The position numbers and the translations under genes are program-made. Source: Flavobacterium sinopsychrotolerans (GTDB lineage Bacteria; Bacteroidota; Bacteroidia; Flavobacteriales; Flavobacteriaceae). Taken from it: a stretch of DNA of 64,000 nt. The stretch covers positions 186,001 through 250,000 of the forward strand of contig NZ_FODN01000001.1 in assembly GCF_900110375.1 (NCBI RefSeq). Direction: 5' to 3'. The first letter of the stretch is position 1, and each line of letters opens with the position of its first letter. Below, in pieces: positions 35,423 through 44,489 of this stretch. The notes beneath the pieces are model-generated. The model searched no databases. It was not told where the DNA came from and saw nothing but the letters and a program-made list of their open reading frames with translations.

Positions 35423-36016
35423 ATGCAAATAGACATAGATTTACTTTTTTCTTGGGGTGCTGTTGCGAAAAAATACAAAAAAAACGAAGTAGTTTTTAAT
35501 GAAGATGAAGTGGCTCATTTTTATTATCAAATTATTGATGGAAGCGTGAGAATGTTTAATTCAAATGACGAAGGAAAAGAGTTCACGCAAGGACTTTTTT
35601 GTAAAGGAGAGAGTTTTGGTGAACCTCCATTGTTTATTGACCAACCGTATCCGTCAAAAGCAGTTTGCATTCAAGATTGTACCATTATGAAGTTATCAAA
35701 AGATAAATTTTTGAAAATTCTGGATGAATATCCTTTAATTCAAAAATCATTTTTGGTTTTACTTGCCAATAAAATTCATTCAAAATCCAATACTTCAAAA
35801 GAGATCATCAACCAGAAACCGGAGTTTAGAATTCTTGCTTTTTTGAACACACACAAAAGAAAATCGGAGTGTAATGACCAAAAAGTATTAATTCCTTACA
35901 CACGTCAGGAAATTGCAAATTTTACCGGTTTGAGAGTCGAAACGGTGATTCGGGTTTTTTCGAAAATGAATGATTGCAACAAAGTTGACATCATCAATCA
36001 CAAAATATTTTATTAA
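35423..36016 (+). CDS. Crp/Fnr-family transcription regulator
   Basis: The 197-residue regulator has a cyclic-nucleotide-like sensor domain (VVFNEDEVAHFYYQIIDGSVRMF, GESFGEPPLF, PYPSKAVCIQDCTIMKL), a dimer helix, and a C-terminal helix-turn-helix YTRQEIANFTGLRVETVIRVFSKM. ATG at 35423 (MQIDIDLL) is preferred to an in-frame ATG at 35384, because 35384 lies only about 8 bases after the expected transcription start. It lacks the N-terminal Cys cluster of true FNR, so O2 sensing by Fe-S is unlikely; a haem-based NO or redox sensor such as DNR is possible. It is the best candidate to bind the five TGAY-N4-RTCA sites of this window. Confidence 0.93.
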   Translation: MQIDIDLLFSWGAVAKKYKKNEVVFNEDEVAHFYYQIIDGSVRMFNSNDEGKEFTQGLFCKGESFGEPPLFIDQPYPSKAVCIQDCTIMKLSKDKFLKILDEYPLIQKSFLVLLANKIHSKSNTSKEIINQKPEFRILAFLNTHKRKSECNDQKVLIPYTRQEIANFTGLRVETVIRVFSKMNDCNKVDIINHKIFY

Positions 36017-36022
36017 AAAAAA

Positions 36023-37255
36023 ATGAAATTAAACATACAATTCTGGCTAAAATTTTCGTTGCTAAATCTATGTATTGTCGCCTTCCTTGGGGTTTTAATG
36101 CGTTATAAAATTGGTTTTGAATTCCCTTATTTCAATCAAAAAAACATATTACATTCCCATTCCCATTTTGCATTTTCAGGATGGATCACCCATACTTTGA
36201 TGACGTTGATGGTGTATTATCTTCAGAATAAAACTGCCAACTTTCAAGTACATAAATACCGAAAAATACTCATAGCCAATCTAATTTGTTCTTATGGGAT
36301 GCTGATTTTCTTTATTATTCAGGGCTACGGAATGATTTCCATCTTTTTCTCAACAGCATCGATCTTGGTTTCCTATTTTTTTGGCTATTATTACATCAAA
36401 GATTTAAGAAAACTGGATGCTGATTTTGCTGCAATAAACTGGCTTAAGGCCGCCTTATTTTTTAATATTATTTCTTCTTTCGGAACTTTTTACTTGGCTT
36501 ACATGATGGCAAGTAAAAATGTCATTCAGGATTTGTACTTATCATCTATCTATTATTTTCTCCATTTTCAATATAACGGTTGGTTTTTCTTTGGTTGTAT
36601 TGGTTTGTTTTTTGGCTTTTTAAATCTAAAAAAATCAGAACATTCCTTTTACGAAACTTCCTTTAAGCTGTTTGCTGTTTCTTGTATTCCTGCCTATTTT
36701 TTGTCCACACTTTGGTTGGATTTACCCGTTTGGCTTTACACAATCTCTGTCTTTGCAGCAATAATTCAGGTTTTTGCATGGTTTAAACTTCTTTTAATTT
36801 TAATACAAAAACAAAAAGAGTATCTGAAAAATTTCGCTTCATTGTTACGCTATATTTTACTCTTTTCCTGTTTGGCATTAAGCATAAAATTCATTCTGCA
36901 ATTGGGTTCAACAATCCCATCTTTAAGCCAGCTTGCCTTTGGCTTCAGACCAATTGTAATCGCCTATTTACACTTGGTTTTATTGGCGGTAATCACGTTG
37001 TTCTTGTTGTTTTACATCTATGCCAGTCATCTGATTATTATCAATAAAAAGATAAAAATTGGCTTGGTTCTATTTTCCGTTGGCGTTCTATTAAACGAGT
37101 TGGTTCTCGCCATTCAAGGTGTCGCATCGTTCACTTATACTATTATTCCGTATGTGAATGAACTTCTTTTCGTTGTCGCCTTACTCTTGCTTTTAGGAAT
37201 CGGGTTTACTACTTATTTTTCTATCAAAAAAGTTAAAAACAACCCGCCTTTATGA
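36023..37255 (+). CDS. Polytopic membrane protein with His-rich helices, heme-copper-oxidase-like
   Basis: The 410-residue protein has about twelve membrane helices. In-membrane histidines are arranged in ILHSHSHFAFSGWITHTLM (H44, H46, H48, H57), FLHFQYNGWFFFG (H181) and IAYLHLVLL (H317). The spacing and the aromatic surroundings recall subunit I of heme-copper oxidases and NO reductases, but the full ligand set (HH pair, HxH in helix X) is not present in the expected order, so it may bind haem only. It starts six bases after the Crp/Fnr gene and should be co-transcribed, placing it in the NO or low-oxygen response. Function unknown. Confidence 0.7.
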   Translation: MKLNIQFWLKFSLLNLCIVAFLGVLMRYKIGFEFPYFNQKNILHSHSHFAFSGWITHTLMTLMVYYLQNKTANFQVHKYRKILIANLICSYGMLIFFIIQGYGMISIFFSTASILVSYFFGYYYIKDLRKLDADFAAINWLKAALFFNIISSFGTFYLAYMMASKNVIQDLYLSSIYYFLHFQYNGWFFFGCIGLFFGFLNLKKSEHSFYETSFKLFAVSCIPAYFLSTLWLDLPVWLYTISVFAAIIQVFAWFKLLLILIQKQKEYLKNFASLLRYILLFSCLALSIKFILQLGSTIPSLSQLAFGFRPIVIAYLHLVLLAVITLFLLFYIYASHLIIINKKIKIGLVLFSVGVLLNELVLAIQGVASFTYTIIPYVNELLFVVALLLLLGIGFTTYFSIKKVKNNPPL

Positions 37256-37322
37256 TTGAACGCATAGAATAAACAATTGATAATTAAGTACTTTGCTATA
37301 TAAAACCAAAATAACCTTAATT

Positions 37323-37880
37323 ATGAAAAAATCAATTCAATTAGTAGCCGTCGTTTGTTTCTTTACCATTTTTGGTTGTAAACAAAATAGCGAAGCTCCA
37401 TCTGAAACAACAACAGAAAATACAGCAACTCAAGGTCCTGGACAGTCTGCCGTGGTTGACGAAGCTTCTAGTCCAAATATCGTTCAGACAGCCTCCGGAA
37501 GCAAAGATCACTCCACACTTGTAACAGCCGTAAAAGCAGCAGGATTAGTGGATGTATTGAGCAATGCCGGACCGTTTACCGTTTTTGCACCAACAAACGC
37601 TGCTTTTGATAAACTCCCAAAAGGAACCGTTGAAGGATTATTAGAACCTGGAAAAAAAGATGATTTGAAAAACATATTAGAGTATCATACTTACGTAGGA
37701 AATCTAAAAACAGAGTACATGCAAGACGGGCAGGAATATGAACAAGTAAATGCCGGAAAAATAAAAATCACCAAAGTAGGTGATAAAGTATTTGTAAATG
37801 GTTCCGAAATAGTAACTTCAATCCCAACATCAAACGGAATTATACACGTAATCAATGATGTTTTACTTCCAAAAAAATAA
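37323..37880 (+). CDS. Fasciclin-domain lipoprotein
   Basis: ATG at 37323 gives 185 residues: a lipoprotein signal (VVCFFTIFGC), a short acidic-Thr linker, and one FAS1 domain with STLVTAVKAAGLVDVLSNAGPFTVFAPTNAAFDKLP, LKNILEYHTYVG and the closing NGIIHVINDVLLP. FAS1 domains mediate adhesion or bind small ligands at the cell surface. It follows the His-rich membrane protein gene by 67 bases and may be in the same transcript. Confidence 0.93.
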   Translation: MKKSIQLVAVVCFFTIFGCKQNSEAPSETTTENTATQGPGQSAVVDEASSPNIVQTASGSKDHSTLVTAVKAAGLVDVLSNAGPFTVFAPTNAAFDKLPKGTVEGLLEPGKKDDLKNILEYHTYVGNLKTEYMQDGQEYEQVNAGKIKITKVGDKVFVNGSEIVTSIPTSNGIIHVINDVLLPKK

Positions 37881-37906
37881 TATTATTAATTCATTTTGCC
37901 AGATTG

Positions 37907-37941
37907 AAAAAAGCGTAAACTAAAATAGTTTACGCTTTTTT
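37907..37941. terminator. Bidirectional terminator between fasciclin gene and nos operon end
   Basis: A perfect 15-base stem (37907-37921 and 37927-37941; core AGCGTAAACT) with a 5-base loop and A6/T7 flanks. It closes the nos operon on the - strand. Confidence 0.93.
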
Positions 37942-37949
37942 TATGCTTT

Positions 37950-38321
37950 TCAACCTATTGTTTTGTACATCAATACCCCCGAAATATTCATAGCTCTTTG
38001 TTTGATTTCTTCAGCTTTTTCTCCTGTGAATAACTCATCAACAGTTTCATTAAACAAGGCATTCCAATGCTGAAAATGAGCTTCTTTCATTTCACTTTTT
38101 TGATGCAACTCTTTGTGCTTACTCATCGGGTTTCCGGTATAATTCCCTTTCGAAAACATAATATTTTCCCAAAAATCATACATTTTAGGCAAATGCTCTT
38201 CCCAATTCACCTTGGCTACATCCGTAAAAAAATAACCGATTTTAGTATCTGTTTTTATTTTACCGTAGAAAGCGTTTATCAGCTTCTCAATGTCGTTTCT
38301 GTTCTTTATATCTGTTTTCAT
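37950..38321 (-). CDS. Group III truncated hemoglobin (nos operon)
   Basis: The 123-residue globin has the group III pattern: AFYGKIKTDTKIGYFF, HLPKMYDFWENIMF and the proximal-His block AHFQHWNALF with H82. Such globins bind NO or O2 and are often placed with NO detoxification. It is the last gene of the nos operon, 11 bases after the cupin-like gene, and its terminator follows directly. A second group III globin is encoded at 55364-55765. Confidence 0.93.
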   Translation of the reverse strand: MKTDIKNRNDIEKLINAFYGKIKTDTKIGYFFTDVAKVNWEEHLPKMYDFWENIMFSKGNYTGNPMSKHKELHQKSEMKEAHFQHWNALFNETVDELFTGEKAEEIKQRAMNISGVLMYKTIG

Positions 38322-38332
38322 TTTTAGATTTT

Positions 38333-38626
38333 TTAGCCTTTAAACAATAAACACAAACTGTCTTCCATTGCTTCAACGGAATGCAAAACTGCTACCTGAA
38401 TTTCTTGTTCGTCATAAAGAAAGAGTTCATTTTGTTGGTTCTCCTCTTTATAAATCACGTTTCCTTTTATCACCAATAATTTGGCAGGAACATCCGTTTT
38501 ATGCTCCTTGAGAATCATTCCTTTTTTGAAAGCAATCACCATTACTTTACTGCAAGAAGTATTTTGAACCACTTGCGCCACTGGATTAGCGGCATTTTCT
38601 AGTTTTTGAAGTATATCTTTAAACAT
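38333..38626 (-). CDS. Small cupin-like protein
   Basis: The 97-residue soluble protein has a single-domain cupin-like core: VIAFKKGMILKEHKTDVPAKLLVIKGNVIYKEENQ, followed by YDEQEIQVAVLHSVEAMEDSLCLLF. Only a few possible metal ligands remain (H55-like EHK and LHS). It overlaps the nosY stop by one base and precedes the globin gene, so it is co-expressed with N2O reduction. Its role, perhaps sensing or storage of a small molecule or metal, is unknown. Confidence 0.75.
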   Translation of the reverse strand: MFKDILQKLENAANPVAQVVQNTSCSKVMVIAFKKGMILKEHKTDVPAKLLVIKGNVIYKEENQQNELFLYDEQEIQVAVLHSVEAMEDSLCLLFKG

Positions 38627-39393
38627 TATAAATCTTTGTTTTTAAATTTAATTAATGAAATGAAAAATGGAATAATAATCCACAAACAGAGCAGCGAAAA
38701 AGAAAGAAGCAGTCCCAATGATGTCCCGAAAAAATCTTTGAAAATTGCTCCGGTATATCCCATCATCGCTGAAACGTCCAGATGCAAAAGGATTTGAATT
38801 CGGGCTAAATCTATTGGACTGAACGCCGTAACTACAATCATTGCTTTCTCGATTGGATAATCTGAAAATTGAAACAGCAAATACAAAATTATTCCATCAA
38901 AAAGCAGTGCAAAATATAACCAACCCATGATGGCAATACCTATTCCTTTTGCCTTGTCTCTGGTCAGTATCGAACTTAAAAATGCCAAAGCCACGAAGAC
39001 CAACGTAATCAGACAACCTATGATGAGCATCATTATGCCAACGCTATCCGGCGCATTGATTAAAAGCGGAATTCCGGCACCAATAAAAAAGGCTAAAACC
39101 ATTGCTAACGAAAGTCCGAGAAATAAACTCAACCAAATTTTCTTGCGTTTAATGGGTTGGCTTAATAAAAGCTCAATAAACTCTGTACTATTATACAAAT
39201 AAATCGTGGCAAAAAGAATGGAAACTAGCGGAACCGTGAATAAAATTATATTCAAAATGGTAAGCAATCCTTTGGCAGAATTATCTTCCAGCCCAAATGA
39301 ACTCCAGGAAAGAATGGCTAAAATAAGCGTGTACGCCAGTATAATCTTGTTCTTTAAAATGTCTAGAAAAATGATTTTAATGATTCTGTTCAT
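38626..39393 (-). CDS. nosY: NosY ABC-transporter permease
   Basis: The 255-residue membrane protein has six predicted helices and the ABC-2 permease pattern (FATIYLYNSTEFIELLLSQPIKRKKIW near 61-87). NosY forms the membrane part of the NosDFY complex that delivers copper for the CuZ site of NosZ. It overlaps nosF by 17 bases. Confidence 0.93.
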   Translation of the reverse strand: MNRIIKIIFLDILKNKIILAYTLILAILSWSSFGLEDNSAKGLLTILNIILFTVPLVSILFATIYLYNSTEFIELLLSQPIKRKKIWLSLFLGLSLAMVLAFFIGAGIPLLINAPDSVGIMMLIIGCLITLVFVALAFLSSILTRDKAKGIGIAIMGWLYFALLFDGIILYLLFQFSDYPIEKAMIVVTAFSPIDLARIQILLHLDVSAMMGYTGAIFKDFFGTSLGLLLSFSLLCLWIIIPFFISLIKFKNKDL

Positions 39394-40099
39394 TGCTTTT
39401 GTTTTTTAGAATTTTGGCAATTGCTTTGGATATTTTTTGTTCGTTTGTTGATTCCAATAAACCCGCGATACTTTGATGAAAATGCACTGTTCCGTCTTGC
39501 ATGTAAATAATTTGCGTAATCAAATCATCTAATTCGCTCAAAAGGTGAGAAGTAATCAAGATGAGTTTTCCCTTTTCTTTTTCTTTTATAATTTTTTCTT
39601 TCAATATTTCAGAAGCCAATGGATCTAATCCCGCTGTAGGTTCATCTAAAATCAACACCTCTGGATTAAACAAAAAAGCCAGCGTAGCACTTACTTTTTG
39701 CGTTGTTCCACCCGAAAGTGTCCGCATTTGTTTGTCGACTATTTTTTCGAGTTGAAATGCATGGACTAAATCCTCATCTAAAACCTGATCCGAATTTCGA
39801 ATTTTTTTTATCATTTCGATGATTTGCCCAACTGTCATGTAATCCGGATAACGCCCTATTTGGGGCATGTAGCCTATTTGTTCCCGATATTTAAATTCCT
39901 TTAAAATTGATTTTTCATTGAATAAAATATCGCCTTTAGAAGGAATGACCATTCCCAAAATACTTTTTATCAAAGTCGTTTTTCCACAGCCATTCGGACC
40001 AATTAGAGCAATGCATTCTCCTTTTTTAAAAGAAAGATTGACATCATTTAAAACCTCTAATTTTCCAAATTTTTTATATATATTTTTTATTTCAATCAT
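39377..40099 (-). CDS. nosF: NosF ABC-transporter ATPase
   Basis: The 240-residue ATPase has Walker A G34-PNGCGKTT, signature LSGGTTQK, Walker B VLILDEPTAGLDP and the H-loop ITSHLL. NosF powers NosDFY in N2O reductase maturation. Its ATG overlaps the nosD stop by four bases (ATGA) and its end overlaps nosY, which indicates translational coupling. Confidence 0.96.
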   Translation of the reverse strand: MIEIKNIYKKFGKLEVLNDVNLSFKKGECIALIGPNGCGKTTLIKSILGMVIPSKGDILFNEKSILKEFKYREQIGYMPQIGRYPDYMTVGQIIEMIKKIRNSDQVLDEDLVHAFQLEKIVDKQMRTLSGGTTQKVSATLAFLFNPEVLILDEPTAGLDPLASEILKEKIIKEKEKGKLILITSHLLSELDDLITQIIYMQDGTVHFHQSIAGLLESTNEQKISKAIAKILKNKSNEQNH

Positions 40100-41325
40100 A
40101 ATGGTAATGAATGCATTAATGGCGAATTGTCAATGAAATTATCTGGGGTTATACTGGGCAACACTTTTTCGGATTTATCCAAAAGTGTAATCATAAAACT
40201 CCGGAACAGCAACATCGCCGAGGGATTATTTTCAACTAAAACTGCAAATAAACTCAATGGATGATACGGCACATCGCCGACACCATTTTTGTCTAAATCA
40301 TATCCTTCGTATTTATCCCAATAATTGGTATTGAACTTGTTTAAAACTAAACTTCCGTTAGTTCCCATATCAAAAGTATTCCCAATAAAATTATTATTTA
40401 CGATTTCATTATCTACGCAACTGGCCTGGATTTTCATCGCCCAACCGTTGGCTTCAAATACATTTTTTTCAATTCGAATTCGATTGGTTCCTTCCATGTG
40501 AATTCCAGAAGTGTTTTTAGAAAATTTATTTCCAATGATGTAGCTGTCCGTGATTTCCTTAAGGAATAATCCATAAGCGCCATCACCCCAATTTTCTTCG
40601 AAATAGTTATTGAACATCTTGACATTTTTGGTAAACATTACCGCAACGCCGGCACCGTTATTCTTGAAAATATTGGTAATATACGCGTCGTCATTAGAGA
40701 ACATAAAATGCAAACCATACCGAATATTGTTAGTTGAAATATTTCTCCAGATAACGGAATTGGTCACAAATTCAAAATAAATCCCATCCCGGTGACCAGA
40801 AATAGTGTTGGCGATAATTTGGAGATTTTCACTTTTCCAACAATGAATTCCGTTGCCTATTTGCTGTTCTTCTTTGCCATATGCTACAATGGTATTGTTT
40901 TTTATCAGGCAGTTTTTCCCATTTTGGATATAAATCCCAAAGAAATTATCATCTAGAATATTATTCTGAATAACAACATGGCTTTTATTGTAGACTTTAA
41001 TCGCGCAGGGATCTTCGAGTGAGGCATAACCAGATTTTATTACTTTAAAACCTTGAACAACCACACTATCCGCTTTAATGGAAAGTACTTCATACTTTTT
41101 TTGTCCATCTAAAACCGGATATCCTTTACCCAGAAAAACAATTCTTTTATCAATAACAATATTGCCTTCTCGATACACACCTTTATGAACCAAAATCGTG
41201 TCGCCTATTTTAGCCAGACTAATGGCTTTTTTTATTGATTTTACAGGTTTATTAGCACCTACTTCAATCACATGCGCATGAAGGAATGAAGAAAAAAACA
41301 GAAATATGTAGAGGAGTTTTTTCAT
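40096..41325 (-). CDS. nosD: NosD periplasmic beta-helix copper-delivery protein
   Basis: The 409-residue protein has a signal peptide (LLYIFLFFSSFLHAHV) and right-handed beta-helix repeats with N-rich turns (VVIQNNILDDNFFGIYIQNGKNCLIKNNTI, repeated with GIHCW, GIYFEF, GLHFMFSNDDAY). NosD brings copper from NosL to NosZ and docks on NosFY. Size and repeats match the family. It is 81 bases after the nosL fusion gene. Confidence 0.96.
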   Translation of the reverse strand: MKKLLYIFLFFSSFLHAHVIEVGANKPVKSIKKAISLAKIGDTILVHKGVYREGNIVIDKRIVFLGKGYPVLDGQKKYEVLSIKADSVVVQGFKVIKSGYASLEDPCAIKVYNKSHVVIQNNILDDNFFGIYIQNGKNCLIKNNTIVAYGKEEQQIGNGIHCWKSENLQIIANTISGHRDGIYFEFVTNSVIWRNISTNNIRYGLHFMFSNDDAYITNIFKNNGAGVAVMFTKNVKMFNNYFEENWGDGAYGLFLKEITDSYIIGNKFSKNTSGIHMEGTNRIRIEKNVFEANGWAMKIQASCVDNEIVNNNFIGNTFDMGTNGSLVLNKFNTNYWDKYEGYDLDKNGVGDVPYHPLSLFAVLVENNPSAMLLFRSFMITLLDKSEKVLPSITPDNFIDNSPLMHSLPL

Positions 41326-41406
41326 TATTTTTAAAATTAAACCATCTGAATTTAATTAAGAAAACACACTGTTCTTAATTTTTTACTGATTCAAAAAACG
41401 ACTGGT

Positions 41407-42423
41407 TTATTTTGTACTTACAGCTTCCCAAGTAACTGGTTTTGCTTTTAATTTTATTCCAAATTCCTTTGCCTCATTTTCAGAAGAAAAAGCAATAATT
41501 CCGCCCCTCATAGGGCTTTGAACAGTTCCTCCAGAAAGGAAGAAAGCAGTTTTGGCAGGAATTAAAACATTGTCTTGCGTATAATCATTCACATAATGAG
41601 CCGTCATTTTTGTATTGGAATTTTCTTTTCCATAATGTATCATACACATGATGTCGTCAAATTTGAAAACTCTGCCTTTTTCACTAATCACTTCTGCCGC
41701 ATATTTACCATCGGCGATAGTCATTTTACAAAAATCGCACGTATCAACATTCAATTTAATGGGAACCACTTCTGTTTTGGCACAAGAAAAAAAAGATAAA
41801 GATAAAAAGACAAACAAAGCTGTTGTTGTACTTGATTTTTGGAATTTCTGTAACAGATTAGTCTCTTTGATAACCAATAAAAACAATAAAAATCCCGAAG
41901 CAATTAACATCCATCCTCCAATATCCGGAATAGAATACGCTCCAAAATTCAGGAGTTGTTTGTATCCTATTAATGGTGGCTGATACGACATTCCGGGTAC
42001 TTGAATAGCGGCATTTGGATCCAGATTATGTCCGTATTCATAGTTCCATCGGTAAAAATCGACTCCTGCTAATATTCCAAAAAGAATAAACGAAATGAAC
42101 AAAGCATAGAGTCCTTTTTTTTTGGCAACTACCGCAACTGCCAAAGCACACAATGCAAAAAAACCAATAATATAAGGCAATACGGTAAACTCTATAAAAT
42201 CTTCTTTATGTAGGGTTTTCATGCCAATGTAATGGTTTAATCCATTAATAATCTCGACATCACCACCAATTTTATTAGCATGCAACTGCAATACTAAACC
42301 TTCAGGATATTGAGGAGCTGACAATTCAATTCTCCACATTGGAACAAAAACAGATGACACTAATAGCACCATCACCAACAAAAGCATCACTTTTGAAAGC
42401 GTTGAAATTTTTGGATTATTCAT
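41407..42423 (-). CDS. nosL: NosL fused to an N-terminal membrane domain
   Basis: The 338-residue protein joins two parts. Residues 1-190 form a membrane domain with about four helices and a periplasmic loop WRIELSAPQYPEG, then GDVEIINGLNHYIGM. Residues 200-338 form a NosL domain starting at another hydrophobic stretch with a lipobox-like SFFSC (C214). The NosL copper motif is intact: C229-DF-C232-KM and DDIMCM (C260, M261). NosL is the Cu(I) donor to NosD and is usually a stand-alone lipoprotein, so the fusion is notable; the WRIEL-APQYPEG domain is elsewhere, from memory, a separate protein of nos clusters. A terminator separates this gene from nosZ. Confidence 0.93.
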   Translation of the reverse strand: MNNPKISTLSKVMLLLVMVLLVSSVFVPMWRIELSAPQYPEGLVLQLHANKIGGDVEIINGLNHYIGMKTLHKEDFIEFTVLPYIIGFFALCALAVAVVAKKKGLYALFISFILFGILAGVDFYRWNYEYGHNLDPNAAIQVPGMSYQPPLIGYKQLLNFGAYSIPDIGGWMLIASGFLLFLLVIKETNLLQKFQKSSTTTALFVFLSLSFFSCAKTEVVPIKLNVDTCDFCKMTIADGKYAAEVISEKGRVFKFDDIMCMIHYGKENSNTKMTAHYVNDYTQDNVLIPAKTAFFLSGGTVQSPMRGGIIAFSSENEAKEFGIKLKAKPVTWEAVSTK

Positions 42424-42440
42424 GATTTTTTTATTAAAAA

Positions 42441-42468
42441 AGGGAACAAACTAGATAATTTGTTCCCT
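42441..42468 (-). terminator. Intra-operon terminator after nosZ
   Basis: A perfect 10-base stem (AGGGAACAAA / TTTGTTCCCT) with an 8-base loop, followed on the - strand by T6-rich sequence. It lies between nosZ and the nosL fusion gene and probably makes nosZ mRNA more abundant than accessory mRNA. Confidence 0.85.
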
Positions 42469-42487
42469 CTTGAATTTGAAGTGATTC

Positions 42488-44461
42488 TTATTTAGCCGGC
42501 ATATTTGTTCCTAAGCTAAACGTTAGGGGAACACTACTTCCCGTTGGAGAAACTCGCAGATATCCTGACATTTCCTGATGCAGCGCACTACAAAAATCAG
42601 TACAATAGAAAGGAAATATCCCTACTTTTTTTGGTATCCATTTCAAAGTGGCTGTTTCACCCGGCATGATTAACAACTCGGCATTATCAGCACCTTTTAT
42701 AGCAAATCCATGGGGTACATCCCAATCTTGTTCTAAATTAGTGACATGAAAATACACCTCATCCCCTACTTTGACCCCTTCGATATTATCAGAAGCGAAG
42801 TGAGAACGTATGGAAGTCATATAGACATGAACTTGGTTTCCTTTTCTGATTACTTTAGCTTCTTTTTCTCCTTTGGCAACAAAAGGGTGATTGTTTTCTT
42901 CGATTTTATAAAATTTCAACTGACCATTGTTTCTAATCAAATCAGCTGGAGCAGATTGTGCATAATGCGGTTCTCCAATAGTTGGATAATCTAACAGAAG
43001 CTTCATTTTATCCCCACTAATATCAAACAATTGTGCCGCTTGCGCTAATTCCGGTCCTGTTGGCAAGTATCTGTCTTTGGTGATTTTATTATAAACGACC
43101 ATGTATTTTCCAAATGGTTTTTTACTGTCTCCACCAGGAATAGAAAGATGTCCAGGAGAATAATAAACAGGTACTCTGTCCAAAATTTTCAATGATTTAA
43201 TATCCCATTTCACCACTTCTGAAGAAACAAAGAAAGTTGTATACGCATTCCCTTTTCCATCAAACTCAGTATGCAAGGGTCCTAATCCCGGTTTTTTAAC
43301 CTCACCATATAAAGCAGCCTCATATTTGATAACCGGAATACCTTCATATTCGCCATCAAATTGTTTTTTTGCAATAGCATTTTTCATTTTGTCAAAACTA
43401 AAAACAGGAATTAAAGCAGCTAATTTTCCGCTGCCTATGATGTATTCTCCAGTAGGATCTACATCACATCCGTGAGGTGATTTTGGACAAGGAATCATGT
43501 AGCAAATGTCTTTTAACACTTTAGAATCTAAAACTAATACTTCAGTTCTCATTTCAGATTTTGCAGTATGTGTTTTTTCATCCCACGTATTATGTACGTA
43601 TTTAGCTTTTACCTTTTTCCCTTTTCCAGCTTTAATGTATTCTTCAGCTTTTTTCCAGTTTACCGCCATAATATAATCTTTGTCATTCTGTGAAGCATTC
43701 ACTTCCAGCAAAGTATTGGCTTGTTCTGTATTGTAACAAGAGAAGAAAAACCAACCGTGAGATTTACCTTTACCGGCATGACTTAAGTCGAAATTTACTC
43801 CCGGCGCTTCAATTTGGAAAGCAATATCCATCTGACCTTCCTTCCCTACTTTTACAAAACTCAAATAGCCTTTGAAATTTTGTTTGTAGGTATTAATAGG
43901 CACATCTCCATTAGCATTATCCGTAGGAACGCTGAATCGGGTTCCTGCCACCACATATTCTGTATTTTCAGTAATAAATGGAGAAGAGTGGTTTCCCGCA
44001 CTATTCGGTAATTCAATTATTTCAACCGTTTTGAACGTTTTCAAATCAACACGGGCAATTCTGGGCGTGTTATTGGCATTGGCAAAAATCCAACGACCAT
44101 CAACTTCACCATTGGTTTGAGATAATTCTAAATGGTGCTGATCATCCCAAGGCACGTAACCGTGAGAAGTATTCAACATTGGTTTCGTTTCTTCGCTGTA
44201 TCCGTAACCACTTTGTGGATCTTGAGAAAATATTGGAACTACTCTCAACAATCGTGCACTTGGCAAACCATACACACTCATTTGTCCGCTAAAACCACCT
44301 GAAACGAAATTATAGAATTCGTCATATTTTCCCGGAGCAACATAGACTTTTTGAGCTGCGTCACCACCTACGGCATCTGCAGTATCTTTAGGTCTGCAAG
44401 AGCCAAAAAATGCACTAACCAAAACTATGGCAAGACTTGATTTTATAAATATATTGTTCAT
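42488..44461 (-). CDS. nosZ: Nitrous oxide reductase, clade II type
   Basis: NosZ reduces N2O to N2. The 657-residue protein has a Sec-type signal without twin arginine, ending in a lipobox (SAFFGSC, C22), then the seven-bladed propeller with CuZ histidines (DDQHHLELSQ, SPHGCDVDP, GPLHTEFDG, YAQSAP and others). The cupredoxin tail has an intact CuA site: C620, C624, H628 and M631 in FYCTDFCSALHQEM. The Sec signal and the associated accessory genes fit clade II. The possible lipid anchor would tether the enzyme to a membrane. Confidence 0.98.
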   Translation of the reverse strand: MNNIFIKSSLAIVLVSAFFGSCRPKDTADAVGGDAAQKVYVAPGKYDEFYNFVSGGFSGQMSVYGLPSARLLRVVPIFSQDPQSGYGYSEETKPMLNTSHGYVPWDDQHHLELSQTNGEVDGRWIFANANNTPRIARVDLKTFKTVEIIELPNSAGNHSSPFITENTEYVVAGTRFSVPTDNANGDVPINTYKQNFKGYLSFVKVGKEGQMDIAFQIEAPGVNFDLSHAGKGKSHGWFFFSCYNTEQANTLLEVNASQNDKDYIMAVNWKKAEEYIKAGKGKKVKAKYVHNTWDEKTHTAKSEMRTEVLVLDSKVLKDICYMIPCPKSPHGCDVDPTGEYIIGSGKLAALIPVFSFDKMKNAIAKKQFDGEYEGIPVIKYEAALYGEVKKPGLGPLHTEFDGKGNAYTTFFVSSEVVKWDIKSLKILDRVPVYYSPGHLSIPGGDSKKPFGKYMVVYNKITKDRYLPTGPELAQAAQLFDISGDKMKLLLDYPTIGEPHYAQSAPADLIRNNGQLKFYKIEENNHPFVAKGEKEAKVIRKGNQVHVYMTSIRSHFASDNIEGVKVGDEVYFHVTNLEQDWDVPHGFAIKGADNAELLIMPGETATLKWIPKKVGIFPFYCTDFCSALHQEMSGYLRVSPTGSSVPLTFSLGTNMPAK

Positions 44462-44489
44462 TTTATTTAAATTAAATTTATTTATAAAA

